A DNA stretch of 64,000 nt from Turritopsis dohrnii (GCA_027922465.2 BQMF02000804.1:38865-102864); one strand, 5' to 3'; shown: positions 36,801 through 46,495, counted from the first letter of the stretch. A program made the numbers and translations. The notes: generated by a model not told the origin, from the sequence alone.

Positions 36801-39800
36801 CACGCCCAAACTCAAGGTAAGTTCACCATAACACGCCCAAACTCAAGGTAAGTACCGAAAACCCCTTGTTCTGATCCAATAATTTTTCACAAGCTGGCTT
36901 TGTTTAATCAAATAAGAATTTCCATCTTGCTATTCCATATTCTATTCATTAAATGTTTTTTCTCGTTTTTATGATGTCTCAGTTATGTTCTTGGCACCCT
37001 ATATATACTCAAAACACCCTTTTGATGACGTCACAAGGGGAATTTCGTATATTACTTGAAACATACTATTTGAGCAATAAACTTTTGATTGACAGATGAA
37101 AAGTTACAAGTCAAATTAATGAAAAACCTGACTCAGTACTGGAAGTGTTGACTCAGTAGTAATTAGTTATTTTTCGATCATCAATATCGCCTGAATGGTT
37201 TCTTCAAATACGACGAAAACTAGACAGAAAGCGTCCTGCGCCCTACAAGAAATTTCAACTGCTCCTTTCTTTATTTTGTAGGTGAAGTGGAAATCAAATA
37301 AAAATGACCATCAAAACGGCGGATATAATGAGGGCGTTTTGATGGCGTTATTTAAAAAAGTATGTATGTTCGCTTTATTCTGTTTTCCCTGGCTTCACTA
37401 AAACTTAAAAAATAACAGTTAGATATGTAAGGTTTGCTCGAAAGTCGAATATGTATTTCGAAAAGGTTTTAATACCTAGTGGGCAAATATTTTTGAAAAG
37501 CACTGCGAAGGAGTACATTTCTATAGAAATAAAAATACTCTTCATCGCAGTGACTTATTTGAAGATATTGGCCACTGGGTCACACCATTTTATAGAGCTT
37601 GAAATTCTGACCAAGAAGGTTTAACGTATGATGATTGATGTATTCAGAACTAACAGAAGAATATTAAAGGCGAATCTCCACAGAGCAATTTTCAAGCGTA
37701 TGAGCGCCGAGCGACCAGATGGTCGCTGGTCGCTGGTCGCGGAACAATCTCCACACATAATGTTTCTAATAGAATGAGCGCCATAAAATGTAAACAAACC
37801 AATTCAAATTATAAAAAAATGGAGGAAGAACACAGACGAAAAATTATTATTCTTATTTTATTACGTCGTAGACTACAAGAGAGTATTGCTATTAAAAACA
37901 CGAAAATTATGAAAAGAAGATACAAAGTAAACCCGGTTCTTCGGGAACGACGAATGAAAGGAGAATTTTACATTCTTGTTAATCAAGTGCGTTACTTTTA
38001 TCCAGAAGAATTTTTTCAGATGTTTAGAATGTACCCGGAACAATTTGAAACCTTATTGACTTGGGTTGCACCCCATATTATGCGTGATCCAACGAAGGCA
38101 GATATTGTGCCGCCAGATGAACGGCTATGTGTAACATTAAGATATTTGGCAACTGGTGATGCTTTTAAAACCATTGGCCAAAGTTATCGCATTAGTGACA
38201 CAACTATCGGTAGGTTAGTCCCAGAAACCTGCAATATTTTGTGGACAATTTTGTTAGAGAAAGGGTTTCTTAAGGCACCAAACACACCCGGTGAATGGAA
38301 AGAAATTAGCGAAGCCTTCGAACAGAAATGGAACTTTCCTAATTGTATCGGCGCAATTGATGGGAAACACGTTATAATACAAAGCCCTCCACGAGCTGGG
38401 TCCATGTATTATAATTACAAGAAGTTCCATAGTATAGTTCTTATGGCGACTGTCAATGCAAATTACGAATTTAGTTGCACGTTAGTTGCACGTTTATCTT
38501 TTCTACTTTTAATGACTAATCTGTCCTCCACAAATTTTGACTGAGCTCTGCCTATGCCTCTGGATTTATCATACACATATCCTAACTATGAGTGACAAAC
38601 AGAGTCAATGACAAACAATGAAATAAATACTAAGCAAAACATCAATGTTGACTGAAGATGAACTAATACCAAAAGTGTTCAAAGTCATTCACTAAATTCA
38701 TACTTTAGCAGTACCTGCTGAAGTTCAATTTTAGCAAGCCTGTTACTTTTTTTAGGTAGTTCTCCCAAAATTGGAACCAAGCTTTGACAAAACAACTCAT
38801 CAGCATCAAGTTCTTTCTCTTTAGTGGGAGGTTTAGTTATTGCATCCACTAGCATTAAATCGATTTTTTCTCGCCTGTCTTCAGCATCATTACCCTTCTG
38901 TTTCTTGGCGGATGAATGGTTTCCTCTAGCTGGTCTCTTTATGGGTGCAGTTGTTGGTGACGCAAACATATTGATGTGATGTGATGACATACTTGGAGCA
39001 GGTGAAAGAGGCACACTTGGAGTAGGTGAAACAGAGGGTGACAGAAATGGCTCCAGATTAGTTTCTGTCACTCTGTTATGTACGACATCTTTTAAAAACT
39101 GCAAAGAGTCAAAATATTTGCATTTTGCTGGTTGCGAGGAACCAGACCCTGACTTCGATGCAGCATACATTTTTTTTACACATTTTGCCATTGCGTCTCG
39201 GATATTTTTCCACCTTCTCCTTAGATCACCTTCTAAATGTACAAAATACAACAACTTTAAAATTGAAAACTTGAAATAGAAAATTTGTTATCTATATTAT
39301 GAAAGATATATATATATATATACACTTGTTAATACCTGAAACATTTGTAGCAGTCAATCTTTCAGCTATTTTTTCCCACGCCTTGTCCTTTGTGTTTCTC
39401 TCCTTGAACCCTCTGCACCAACTATCCCAAATGCAGTTAAAACATTTAACTTCGTTAATAAGAAGTTCATTTATATCATCATTAGATAGCGGTGAACCCA
39501 CTGCATTATTTTCATATTCTTCGTCATCATGTGGTGGTGGTGGCTGACCCTCTTGCTCCTCGTAATTTAGGAAAATTGATTGGGATTCTTCACTCTCTTC
39601 CGGTGGTGAAACAGTTGTTAAGTTATCCATTAACGATTGAAAAGAGAAAGAACTACTTGAAACAGCAGGAACAGTGCTTTGTTTTGCTGATAGAAACCTT
39701 TGGAACAACATGTGTTGATAATTATTTTCCGCCATCTTGAAATGAAACATGAGATTAATCTGCAGACTTTAGCAAATTCGAAATGTTTTGATTGGCTGCG

Positions 39801-41007
39801 CTCATGCGCTGCCGCTGGAGTAGAAATGAATTCTACTCCCGAGCGCTCGCCGACGAACAGATTTTGGTCGCCAGCGACCATAACTATTTCGTAATAACTG
39901 CTAGTACGCATGCGCATAATCGGGCGCTGGTTGCCAGCGACCGAAAATTGCTCTGTGGAGATTCGCCTTAAGCCTGTACAATGTAAAACTACTTCTACAG
40001 GTGGACGGTCGAAACCTATTTATTTCAAAATATCACTTTGTCTTTCAAACAAAAAACAAGAGACGTTGATCTATAAAGACATAATGATTCCACCCGATCA
40101 AACACACAAATCTCCTGATGATATTAACCTTTAAAATTGTCCCAATAGTTAAGTTGAAATAATCTCTGTGAACGAACTCTGCTAGGGATATAAATCCATT
40201 CCGAGCTGGAACATTTGTTAAAAAATCTCTGCGAAGGAGTGCATTTCTATATAAATATGCACACAATTTCAATAAAAATTCTCTTTGTCACAGTGACTTT
40301 TTGGCAATTTTGGTGACTGGGTTATTGCATGTGTTCGTCGGTTTATGTTTTATTTTCTTGATTCCCTTTTTATGTTTTAAGTATGGTAATGTGACCACGG
40401 TAGTGCTGTCCAAGAAGAATGGATTGGCTATTATCGAATATGAAAGTGTGCTACAAGCGGTATGTTTTTACTTTCTATGCAACTTTCATGATAGCTGGCT
40501 GCACTTCTCCGACCACAGTCATCTAGCCACGGATCTACTGAAATGAAAAATGTTTATTGTTATTGTTTGTTTGTGTTTATTCGCTAGAACATGGCGCTGG
40601 AATTTGAAAAAGGACTTGTGGAGAACCCCATCATTGTTTCATGGCTGGACAAGAAACATCCTACGAAGGAAAAGGTTCACTTTCATTTTCTTGTGTTACT
40701 TTAAGATGACGTTTCTTTTCTGTTATTTCTAACAATGTCTTGAGATGATTGCACTTACGTCAGAAAAAAAAACTTCCCATAATTTTGTACTGTCACCAAT
40801 GCTGTTCTTCATTCGATTTTATAAAATTAAATAATCCTTTAGACTGATGTCCCAGAATCCACAGCGTCGCCTCGCCCATGTGCTGCTAGCAACTGCGACT
40901 TTGAAAGCTTGGTGTTGACGAAGCTACGACAAGCAGAAGAGCGAAAACGACTGGCGGAAAAAATTCGGGAGGATGATGAACAAGAAGAAAACGTCGAGAA
41001 AACCTGA
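30878..41007 (+). CDS. DNAJC17: DNAJC17 (J-domain and RRM splicing co-chaperone), 10 exons
   Basis: Exons: 30878-30940, 31084-31153, 31782-31840, 31941-32028, 32636-32712, 36694-36816, 37282-37359, 40382-40459, 40588-40674, 40843-41007. Phases agree throughout and give 295 residues, close to human DNAJC17 (304). Exons 1-3 code a J domain (YYDLLGV, helix II AYRKKAL, the HPD motif in CHPDKNPGNKKA, and EALKILSD). Exons 4-6 code a long charged coiled coil. Exons 7-8 code an RRM with VKWKS and GNVTTVVLSKKNGLAIIEYE. The end is charged (ERKRLAEKIREDDEQEE). The family is a nuclear, spliceosome-associated co-chaperone. Introns 5 and 7 are large because of insertions and a possible nested gene. The donor after exon 6 is tandemly duplicated. 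Confidence 0.9.
32069..32188. mobile_element. CCCAGT-type MITE, copy 2 (DNAJC17 intron 4)
   Basis: Starts CCCAGTGGGTAAAATTTG, ends GACGAACTGGG. It is reverse-oriented relative to copy 1 (contains CTCTTCGTCACAGTGAC). The left flank is TAA, the right AAT, so the duplication is eroded. Confidence 0.7.
32818..35327 (-). CDS. Putative secreted cysteine-containing protein nested in DNAJC17 intron 5, 4 exons
   Basis: Proposed exons: 35327-35273, 35028-34870, 34251-34054, 33047-32818. All three introns are GT-AG and phase 1 (donors GTAAGT, GTACGT, GTGAGT; acceptors CCATAG, TTTTAG, TTTCAG), and the frame stays open for 213 residues. The start MLAPRYIFGFLIINTITK is a plausible signal peptide. Exon 2 is acidic and helical (DEMDVNLHNIDEILKRL). 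Exon 3 has six cysteines (SYC, YYSC, KCHSC, ERCQKC) and an aromatic PPPGKFYRHPVYPSWYY region. Exon 4 is helical and ends with N-glycosylation sites (NMT, NVT, NTT). I do not recognise the family; it is only loosely like chitin-binding or TNFR-type cysteine modules. It lies antisense to DNAJC17. An acceptor at 35370 suggests a 5' untranslated exon. The consistent phases are the main support. Confidence 0.5.
33556..33664. mobile_element. CCCAGT-type MITE, copy 3 (DNAJC17 intron 5)
   Basis: Starts TA-CCCAGCGGTCAAAAAGTC with the family core CGCTGCGATGAAGAGCATTTT and CACTCCTTCGCATTGAC. The right terminus is degenerate (CTAGA-TA). Confidence 0.65.
36530..36656. mobile_element. CCCAGT-type MITE, copy 4 (DNAJC17 intron 5)
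   Basis: Same core (AAGTCACTGTGTTGAAGAGC, GATTTTTCAACAAATTTGCC) with an internal 7-bp duplication at the left end and a degenerate right end. It lies 37 bp before exon 6. Confidence 0.65.
36800..36853 (+). repeat. Tandem duplication of the exon 6 end and its splice donor
   Basis: AACACGCCCAAACTCAAG followed by GTAAGT occurs twice, once at the exon 6/intron boundary and again about 31 bp downstream. Use of the second donor would add 31 nt and shift the frame. Confidence 0.9.
37475..37579. mobile_element. CCCAGT-type MITE, copy 5 (DNAJC17 intron 7)
   Basis: Starts TA-CCTAGTGGGCAAATATT, ends GGCCACTGGG. It contains CACTGCGAAGGAGTACATTT and CTCTTCATCGCAGTGAC in inverted arrangement. Confidence 0.7.
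37774..38544 (+). pseudogene. Harbinger nuclease with internal deletion
   Basis: The 256-codon frame has the Harbinger N-terminus (FRMYPEQFETLL, RYLATGDAFKTIGQSYRIS, IGRLVPETC) and the first catalytic Asp in GAIDGKHVIIQSPP. Soon after VNANYEF the frame enters unrelated sequence and ends. The second Asp region is missing. A remnant of the later domain, ALPMPLDLSYTYPNYE, is readable in another frame at about 38544-38596. The deletion removes the catalytic core. The normal enzyme cuts TIR ends together with the Myb/MADF partner. Confidence 0.85.
38685..39735 (-). CDS. Harbinger MADF/Myb-like DNA-binding protein, 2 exons
   Basis: Exon 1 is 39735-39337 or 39336 (start MAENNYQHMLF; a second Met lies at 39750). 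The donor is CAG-GTATTA and the acceptor ACATTTAG, so exon 2 starts near 39233 and the stop is at 38685. The protein has an acidic N-terminus. A MADF domain is split by the intron (INEVKCFNCIWDSW, then EGDLRRRWKNIRDAMAKCVKK and the FDSLQFLKD end). A Ser/Pro-rich linker and a C-terminal BESS-like helix follow (ELFCQSLVPILGELP). In Harbinger elements this partner takes the nuclease to the nucleus and to the TIRs. No break is visible. Confidence 0.8.
40203..40321. mobile_element. CCCAGT-type MITE, copy 6 (DNAJC17 intron 7)
   Basis: The reverse-oriented family core (CTCTGCGAAGGAGTGCATTT, CTCTTTGTCACAGTGACTTT) ends TGACTGGG. The left end is degenerate. It lies 60 bp before exon 8. Confidence 0.65.
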
Positions 41008-41317
41008 CGTATGGTTATGACGTACGACACGAAAAAAGATGGAGACGATTAGACTGCGCGAGGAAATATGGACATGAAGAATATTCCTAGGCTGTGGGCG
41101 CTGGTTGCTCATGAAAATATATTCATGCGAGAAAGCAGGTCAATGAAAAAAATAATTTATTAGGAGATTGACAGTGAAAGAGAAGGTAGAAGAAAATCGT
41201 ATCTCAAATAAGTTTTAATATGGCATCTCATTGTAAAGAAAACGAAAGAACAAAAAAAGCTTCCAATGATTTTGCTGCGTTATTTCTTTACGTGGAGAAT
41301 GTCAACAAACTCTTTAT

Positions 41318-41745
41318 GTAGGGATGGTGAAGTGGTTTGTACTTTCGAAAATGATTTTTGCAATCCCAGTGATGTCGCATCTAATGGGTCTCAAAAGCAG
41401 CGTATTCAACTGGCTTCTGTGCAAGTCAGAGCACTGCGATACGTCTCTCATGGTGGTAAGTCAACTATGCATACCTTATTGAAAGTTTTAACGGGACGTT
41501 TGCGCAAGATAAAGAAAACAGTGAAAAAACAAGAACTTTGCAATTGACTGACCATGTAACGCTATGCGTTGAATAGCCGTCAAAAATGACCTTTATGCCG
41601 GCCGAATTTTGTGGTCAGTTTTTCAGTATTCTAGTTGCAGGGCTTTCAAGAGCTGTTTTTTAGCAAGAGATTCTGTTCAAGTTGGTGGGTGGTAGAGTCA
41701 ACCATAATGGATGGAAACCCAAGGACCGAAAATTTTTAAAACGTT
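41318..41745 (+). repeat. tRNA-derived SINE, copy 1, with a 0.2 kb internal insert
   Basis: The head GGGATGGTGAAGTGGTTTG is box A-like. The body matches copy 2 (AAAAGCAGCGTATTCAAC, then TCTCATGGTGGTAAGTCAAC). The match breaks at about 41470 and resumes near 41672 with TGGATGGAAACCCAAGGAC. Confidence 0.7.
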
Positions 41746-41954
41746 CAGTGCATTAAAAGATCATGGTGTAAACCTGATTAGCGTTGGTTTAGAAATAAAC
41801 ATCTCTTGCCTCGTGTTCTTTTTAACACTTATTTTTTCAGAGACGTTTGGTTGTTGAGGAAGATTGAGGAGTTTTAGTTCGACATACTAATAGTATGCAA
41901 AATCATAGTATGCAAAATCATTGGAAGCTTTTTTTGTTCTTTCGTTTTCGTGCA

Positions 41955-42237
41955 GCGATGGTGTAGTGGTTGGTACCTTTGAGTGCGACCGCTGCGACCC
42001 GTGTTCGAGTCCAGTCATGTCGTATCTCATTACACCACTCCGATGCGCTTTAAAAGCAGCGTGTCAGCCCATTAGGAGCCATCGACTGACTGCACACTGG
42101 CCTTCGGGCAAGTTAGAGCAATGCTATACGTATCTCTGGCGGTAAGTCAACTAACAGTTGCAAGTCGGCGGGCGGAAGAACCAACCATTACGGATGGAAG
42201 CCCAAGGACTAAAAACTCCCGTTACTTACTTACTTAA
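41955..42237 (+). repeat. tRNA-derived SINE, copy 2 (full length)
   Basis: Box A (TGGTGTAGTGGTTGG) and box B (GTGTTCGAGTCC) lie at the proper spacing near the start. The 280-bp body ends with ATGGAAGCCCAAGGAC and a TTAC-repeat tail. This is the most complete of three copies in the window. Confidence 0.8.
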
Positions 42238-42616
42238 TAGTATGCTCAAAGAATACCTCTACAAGTTGGGTAGTGAACAATGGTTGTAACCGTAAATAGT
42301 TTTTACAATCTGACAATCTCAGAAAAGAGGAAACAAAAATGTCGATGTTGTGTTTCTGCCTTGTGAAACGTATCAAGAAGGTCGATGATAGGGTAAAACA
42401 CTACTTATCAGAAAACATCTACGAAGAGGTTTCGATGGTATAGATCTCAAAAATGTAACACTTGAATTCATAAAAAGGCAACGTGTCGCTGGGTTCTAGG
42501 ACAAAAAAGAAAACTCATTCCTCAACAAATTCAGATCTTTTATGTCAAGAAATCTTAGATCATTCTCACTGTGGATATTTGTGCAATAAGTGTGAGACTC
42601 TGTAATGTTAATAGAG
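42238..42616. other. Short intergenic region
   Basis: 3' flank of the minus-strand small gene. No feature is supported. Confidence 0.5.
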
Positions 42617-43317
42617 TTATTGAAAATCAACATCAAATCGAGGCTTCTTTCGAGGTGGCGATAACAAGATATCGTCACGTGACACGCTCTCTTCACGTTT
42701 TCGTTTTTGACCGCGTCGAAGAACGTCATGGTCACAAAATTCTTCCAGTTCAAGACGACACGTTTTGCTGGGAGGTAACAGATCAGTTTCGAGTTCATCT
42801 GACCGTTTTCGTTTTGTTTGAATACCAACTCCACCATTCAAGGCGTAATCTTTACGGCAACGAAGAACAACTTCGGCACGTAAGATGATTTTGTTTCTTT
42901 GAAGTTTGATTACCCTAAAATACAGCAAGCACAGTTAATCGAGATTACATTAAGTATATTAAGGTTTTCTGAAAATAGAAAGATAGGGTATCCTAAACTT
43001 ACTTGATTCCCTTTGATGGAGATGCTTTCTGAAGATTGGTTTTTCCTTTACCAACGTTCAGTGATTGTTTATTGGATTTCCAAGGAGGAGATTGCGCAAA
43101 TAATACCATAATAATCTTTTGTTTACAACAACAACAAGTAACTAGAAGCTAAAAACAAGTATGAAAAATATCGTTACCAACTGTAAAGGACTATGGGCAT
43201 TTACACTTAATGGAAATATGGTTAAGAAAATGGTTATCTAACGAAGAAAAGAAACTTTTGTAACCAGTTACTTTTCATTATTAAAGTTTCAAACCCACCT
43301 GATTTACTTGTAGCCAT
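42617..43317 (-). CDS. Small basic protein of unknown family, 3 exons
   Basis: Exons: 43317-43299 (MATSKS), 43141-43003, 42914-42617. Donors are GTGGGT and GTAAGT, acceptors CTTCTAG and ATTTTAG. Phases 1 and 2 agree, giving 151 residues. An alternative start is the Met in exon 2 before VLFAQSPPW. The protein has a basic Lys/Ser N-terminal half, then a predicted helix (RNKIILRAEVVLRCRKDY), two nuclear-localisation-like clusters (TKRKRS, GQKRKREE) and a C-terminal SPPRKKPRFDVDF. This suggests a small nuclear protein. I do not recognise the family. The consistent splice phases support a real gene. Confidence 0.55.
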
Positions 43318-43786
43318 AGATTGACAAAGATCTTTATTTGACGTCAAATTTTATTTGGCATGCTATGTTGCCATTAGAAACAGTTTGATGATTTGAAAAT
43401 GCTGAACAACATGGTAGCCTGGCTGTACAGGCAAGCTAATACACCAGTATAGATCTACCATTATAATTTACCAACTTGACTTCTTATTTGGATGCAGTCT
43501 CTTTATTTTTTAATAACATTACATTATATATTTAAAATTCAGAAAATCTAAAAATACTTACAATTTGGATAAAATAAGATGTAAAACAATGATTTCGCAA
43601 ATAATCCTCTCACTGTAGAAATAAAAAATTGAAATAACCAAAATATTTGCAATTCAAAAGCAGAGATGGCCAAAACTCTGTGAAGTAGTAATCCCAAATC
43701 ACATTCTCGGAAAAAACACTTGAACAAATACTGGGCAAACGTACCCTGCCAAACATTGAAAAAAAAAAAAGAAAAAAGACTCTGTC
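43318..43786. other. Upstream region of the small basic-protein gene
   Basis: AT-rich; no gene, no clear repeat. Confidence 0.5.
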
Positions 43787-44350
43787 TCACAAACCCCCGA
43801 GAATGTTGTCAAATCTTAAGTCTTCAGCAGAATATGCCCTGAAGGGGGCACGTGAACCTCTTAGGCACAGTAAAGAGGCTCTTGTCTGTTCCATTGAGAG
43901 CCGTGTTCTTAGCCAATCCATGACCGTACCATAAGTATCACCGGACTGTTCAGATAACTTTCCAGCAAGATGAGACAAAAATCTTCTGCACTCTTTTCCG
44001 GTTCCTCCATTCGTTCCAAAGACCAGAGGTGTGAATGTTCCATGCTCAATTTCGAGAACTCTTTGCAGGTATTCACGCTTTTTGGATTCCTCATGTCTGC
44101 GAAAAACTACAGAAGTATCGAGGTTTTTGGATGTCTTGGAATTAACGTGCGTAACTCTAACGTCAAAAAATGCCGTTTCTCCCTTCCTCTAAAAACCTCT
44201 CGCCTTCATATCGAGTCTGGACTCATCCCCAGTATTCGTAGACTGCAAAGTAAATTGCTCAGTTGTTACCGTTTTCTGTTACGAAACGTTGCAAATCAAC
44301 TGCAACTACAAAATCAAATGCACCTGTTTCTTTTACTAAATTTTCGTTAA
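43787..44350 (-). pseudogene. C-terminal fragment of an RLE-type LINE
   Basis: On the minus strand the segment codes the restriction-like endonuclease end of a LINE related to that at 20-24 kb: DESRLDMKARGF, FFDVRVTHVNS, HGTFTPLVFGTNGG, then MDWLRTRLS and LLCLRGSRAPF. The RT and N-terminal parts are absent. It shares the DVRV and SFxPLVF motifs with the first LINE but belongs to a different lineage. Confidence 0.65.
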
Positions 44351-44472
44351 TGAAGGCTGTTACAAATGAAGCGCTAAAATACTTGGATATATTCCTGGAG
44401 AACTTTAAAATTCTGTACTTGATGAATTCTTTGATTGCCTCCTGCTCGGTTAATTTTCACACTTTGGCCTTT

Positions 44473-44626
44473 TAAGGTAAAACTGTCCATTCGCAGAAGC
44501 AACAGTTAAATAACACCTAGCAGACCAAACTTGATTTGTAATAGTTCCATATATTTTATTTAAGGTAAAACTGTCCATTTGCAGAAGCAACTGCTAAGTA
44601 ACACGTCATCCCAATCTTGATTTGTA
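44473..44626. repeat. Tandem duplication of about 87 bp
   Basis: TTTAAGGTAAAACTGTCCAT occurs at 44474 and again near 44560, each followed by CAGAAGCAAC and later CTTGATTTGTAATA. The two copies differ at several positions. Confidence 0.85.
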
Positions 44627-44825
44627 ATATGGGGTAAGATGGGTCGTTGGGGTAATTGTAAGGGTCATTATAAGTTGAAGTGTAGATAGAGCCTTAGAAA
44701 CAGATATTTTTAACATAACAACCCGTCACTACTCGCCTACCATTTTGTTCCGATAAAAATAATCGCTCTATCTACACTTCAAGTTAATGACCCGACTTAC
44801 CCCGCCGACCCATCTTACCCCATAT
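44627..44825. mobile_element. GGGGTAAGATGGGTC-type MITE
   Basis: A 199-bp element with TIRs of about 60 bp, ATATGGGGTAAGATGGGTC at the left and its reverse complement at the right, and the arm GAAGTGTAGATAGAG inverted inside. There is no coding sequence. The target duplication is unclear because the ends are AT-rich. Confidence 0.8.
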
Positions 44826-45244
44826 TACCCTAATAATTCCCTATATTTTCTTTATGAAAAACAAAAAATAGATAAGGGAAAAATAATAAAATATAAATAC
44901 AAACTTTGAATTAAAGGTTCAAAAATGAAGATTGAATTTGTGATCATTCTGACGATTAGGTCAACAATTTTGCGCATCAAATAACATTGTCATTAATACT
45001 TAGTCTTAGATGTTTTACAGTTACCTGGCTTTTCATATGGTTTTTTCTTAAGTTTTTTTTTGGATTTTGGATTTCTTTAATAGGGAGAATAATCCAACCA
45101 ATTTCTTTTAAACCTTAACCATGTTCTGTTGGCGTATTCACACACGAAGTCCTAAATTTAAATTATTAGAAAAATTTCATTAGATATTATGAAAGGCTAA
45201 AACTAATGTTACATAGTTCTTTTTTTGGCTTCAACATGATGGCG
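44826..45244. other. 3' flank of the Kv gene
   Basis: AT-rich, no gene seen. Confidence 0.5.
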
Positions 45245-46495
45245 TCAATATGATGGCAAAAAATCGGTGTTCGACACTTCTTTCGAATACATATCAAATA
45301 TTCTACCACCAAGCGATAGCAATAGGACGGTGTTAGTGACCACACCCAGATATAAGACGCAGCCACCGATTGATTTCCCGACAACGCTTGTCGGTGTTAT
45401 ATCACCGTATCCGACACACAGTACTGTTTGAATAGCCCACCACATGGAGTGTGGAATACTCTTGAATTCTGTATTCGGTACCTCCATTTCGATATAAAAC
45501 AATATACTCCCACATAGTATGACTATGATTGTCGTTACAAAACAAACGGCCAACACGTCATTAATTGACGACTGGACAACCGACGAGCTGGTTTTGATCA
45601 ATCTCGACCATTTCGACAATCGTAAGAGTCGGAATGTACGTGACGTCCTGCTTAGCCGGAATAACCACAATGTGACGAACGTTTTTGACGGGAACATGTA
45701 CGCCATTAGGAAGCTGAGGAATGAAAATAATTCTATGACGTTTAATGGCACGAAGAAAAACGATTGGGGCCATGGATTGGCAAAAAATCTGACAAAAAGT
45801 TCAACTAAAAAGAACAAGTGAAGACCGACTTCCAAAGTTTTTATCTTCTCTAAGTGGCTCTTCAAATTATCTCCAACATAATTCAACATGATTTCTGTCT
45901 CCAAACAGAACAATATTATGGAGATAACCACGAGAAGATACGATACCAGAAAATAGATACTAGCAATCTTAGCGTATGCAATAGATAAGGGAGAATCCAA
46001 AAATTTCCACATGAACTGTCGAAGTTTTCCGAACTGTGCTTCTGGAGGTAATAGACGCCTCCTCTTGTATAAATATTGCTCGCTATAAAGTAGACCTTTT
46101 ATGACGTCGGTTGAAATTTCGTAGAAATAGCATTCATTTTCAAAGTCTTTCATATCAATATTCGGAGGACGCACTAGTCTGCCGCTAGATTGGTAATAAA
46201 AGAGCACAGCTTCAAAAGCCGTTCGATGTCTGTTGATGAAAATGATGTCTTTGTCCATTAACCTACGTCGTTTCTCTGTTGTGCCTAATAAAGTTTCAGG
46301 ATACCGATCCAAAGTGGATTCGTATGTTTCGTAAATAGCTCCACTAACATTTAAAGTTACTCGTTTCCTTTTTCTCTTGCTACACGCCACTTCGTTGCTT
46401 GTAACAGCCTTGTCTTTTCGTACCGGTCTTGTCTTTGGACTTTTGTGCAGAATATTTGTCGGAGCAACTTGTCCGGATGCAGTGCTGTGTATCAT
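45245..46495 (-). CDS. Voltage-gated potassium channel subunit, Shaker-like, intronless
   Basis: A complete 416-codon single exon. Residues 45-140 form the T1 tetramerisation domain (TLNVSGAIYETYESTLDR, AFEAVLFYYQSSGRLVRP), which resembles Kv1/Shaker. S1 is about 175-198 and S2 221-239. S4 has a charge every third residue from R280 to R298 (LFRLSRTSRTFRLLRLSKW). The pore loop is SIPHSMWWAIQTVLCVGYGD with Cys before VGYGD where Thr is usual. S6 (376-397) reads GVVTNTVLLLSLGG and lacks the Pro-x-Pro hinge of working Kv1-4 channels. The C-terminal tail is only about 16 residues. It acts in the plasma membrane. The missing hinge suggests a modulatory or silent subunit that needs a partner; this is inference. 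Intronless Shaker genes are known in cnidarians. Confidence 0.9.
   Translation of the reverse strand: MIHSTASGQVAPTNILHKSPKTRPVRKDKAVTSNEVACSKRKRKRVTLNVSGAIYETYESTLDRYPETLLGTTEKRRRLMDKDIIFINRHRTAFEAVLFYYQSSGRLVRPPNIDMKDFENECYFYEISTDVIKGLLYSEQYLYKRRRLLPPEAQFGKLRQFMWKFLDSPLSIAYAKIASIYFLVSYLLVVISIILFCLETEIMLNYVGDNLKSHLEKIKTLEVGLHLFFLVELFVRFFANPWPQSFFFVPLNVIELFSFLSFLMAYMFPSKTFVTLWLFRLSRTSRTFRLLRLSKWSRLIKTSSSVVQSSINDVLAVCFVTTIIVILCGSILFYIEMEVPNTEFKSIPHSMWWAIQTVLCVGYGDITPTSVVGKSIGGCVLYLGVVTNTVLLLSLGGRIFDMYSKEVSNTDFLPSY

Larger units (their letters stand above)
37668..39968. mobile_element. Harbinger DNA transposon in DNAJC17 intron 7
   Basis: A 2301 bp element with perfect 26-bp TIRs starting AGGCGAATCTCCACAGAGC and a TAA target duplication (37665-37667, 39969-39971), typical of PIF/Harbinger. 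It carries the two standard genes, convergent: a nuclease on the plus strand and a MADF/Myb-like protein on the minus strand. Subterminal GGTCGCTGG repeats lie inside both ends. The nuclease has an internal deletion, so the copy is probably not autonomous. Confidence 0.9.

Noticed and set aside
40839..41112. Minus-strand frames over the last DNAJC17 exon
   Set aside because: Antisense shadows; the plus-strand exon is in phase with nine others.
45519..45821. Plus-strand frame inside the Kv gene
   Set aside because: Shadow of the channel coding sequence.
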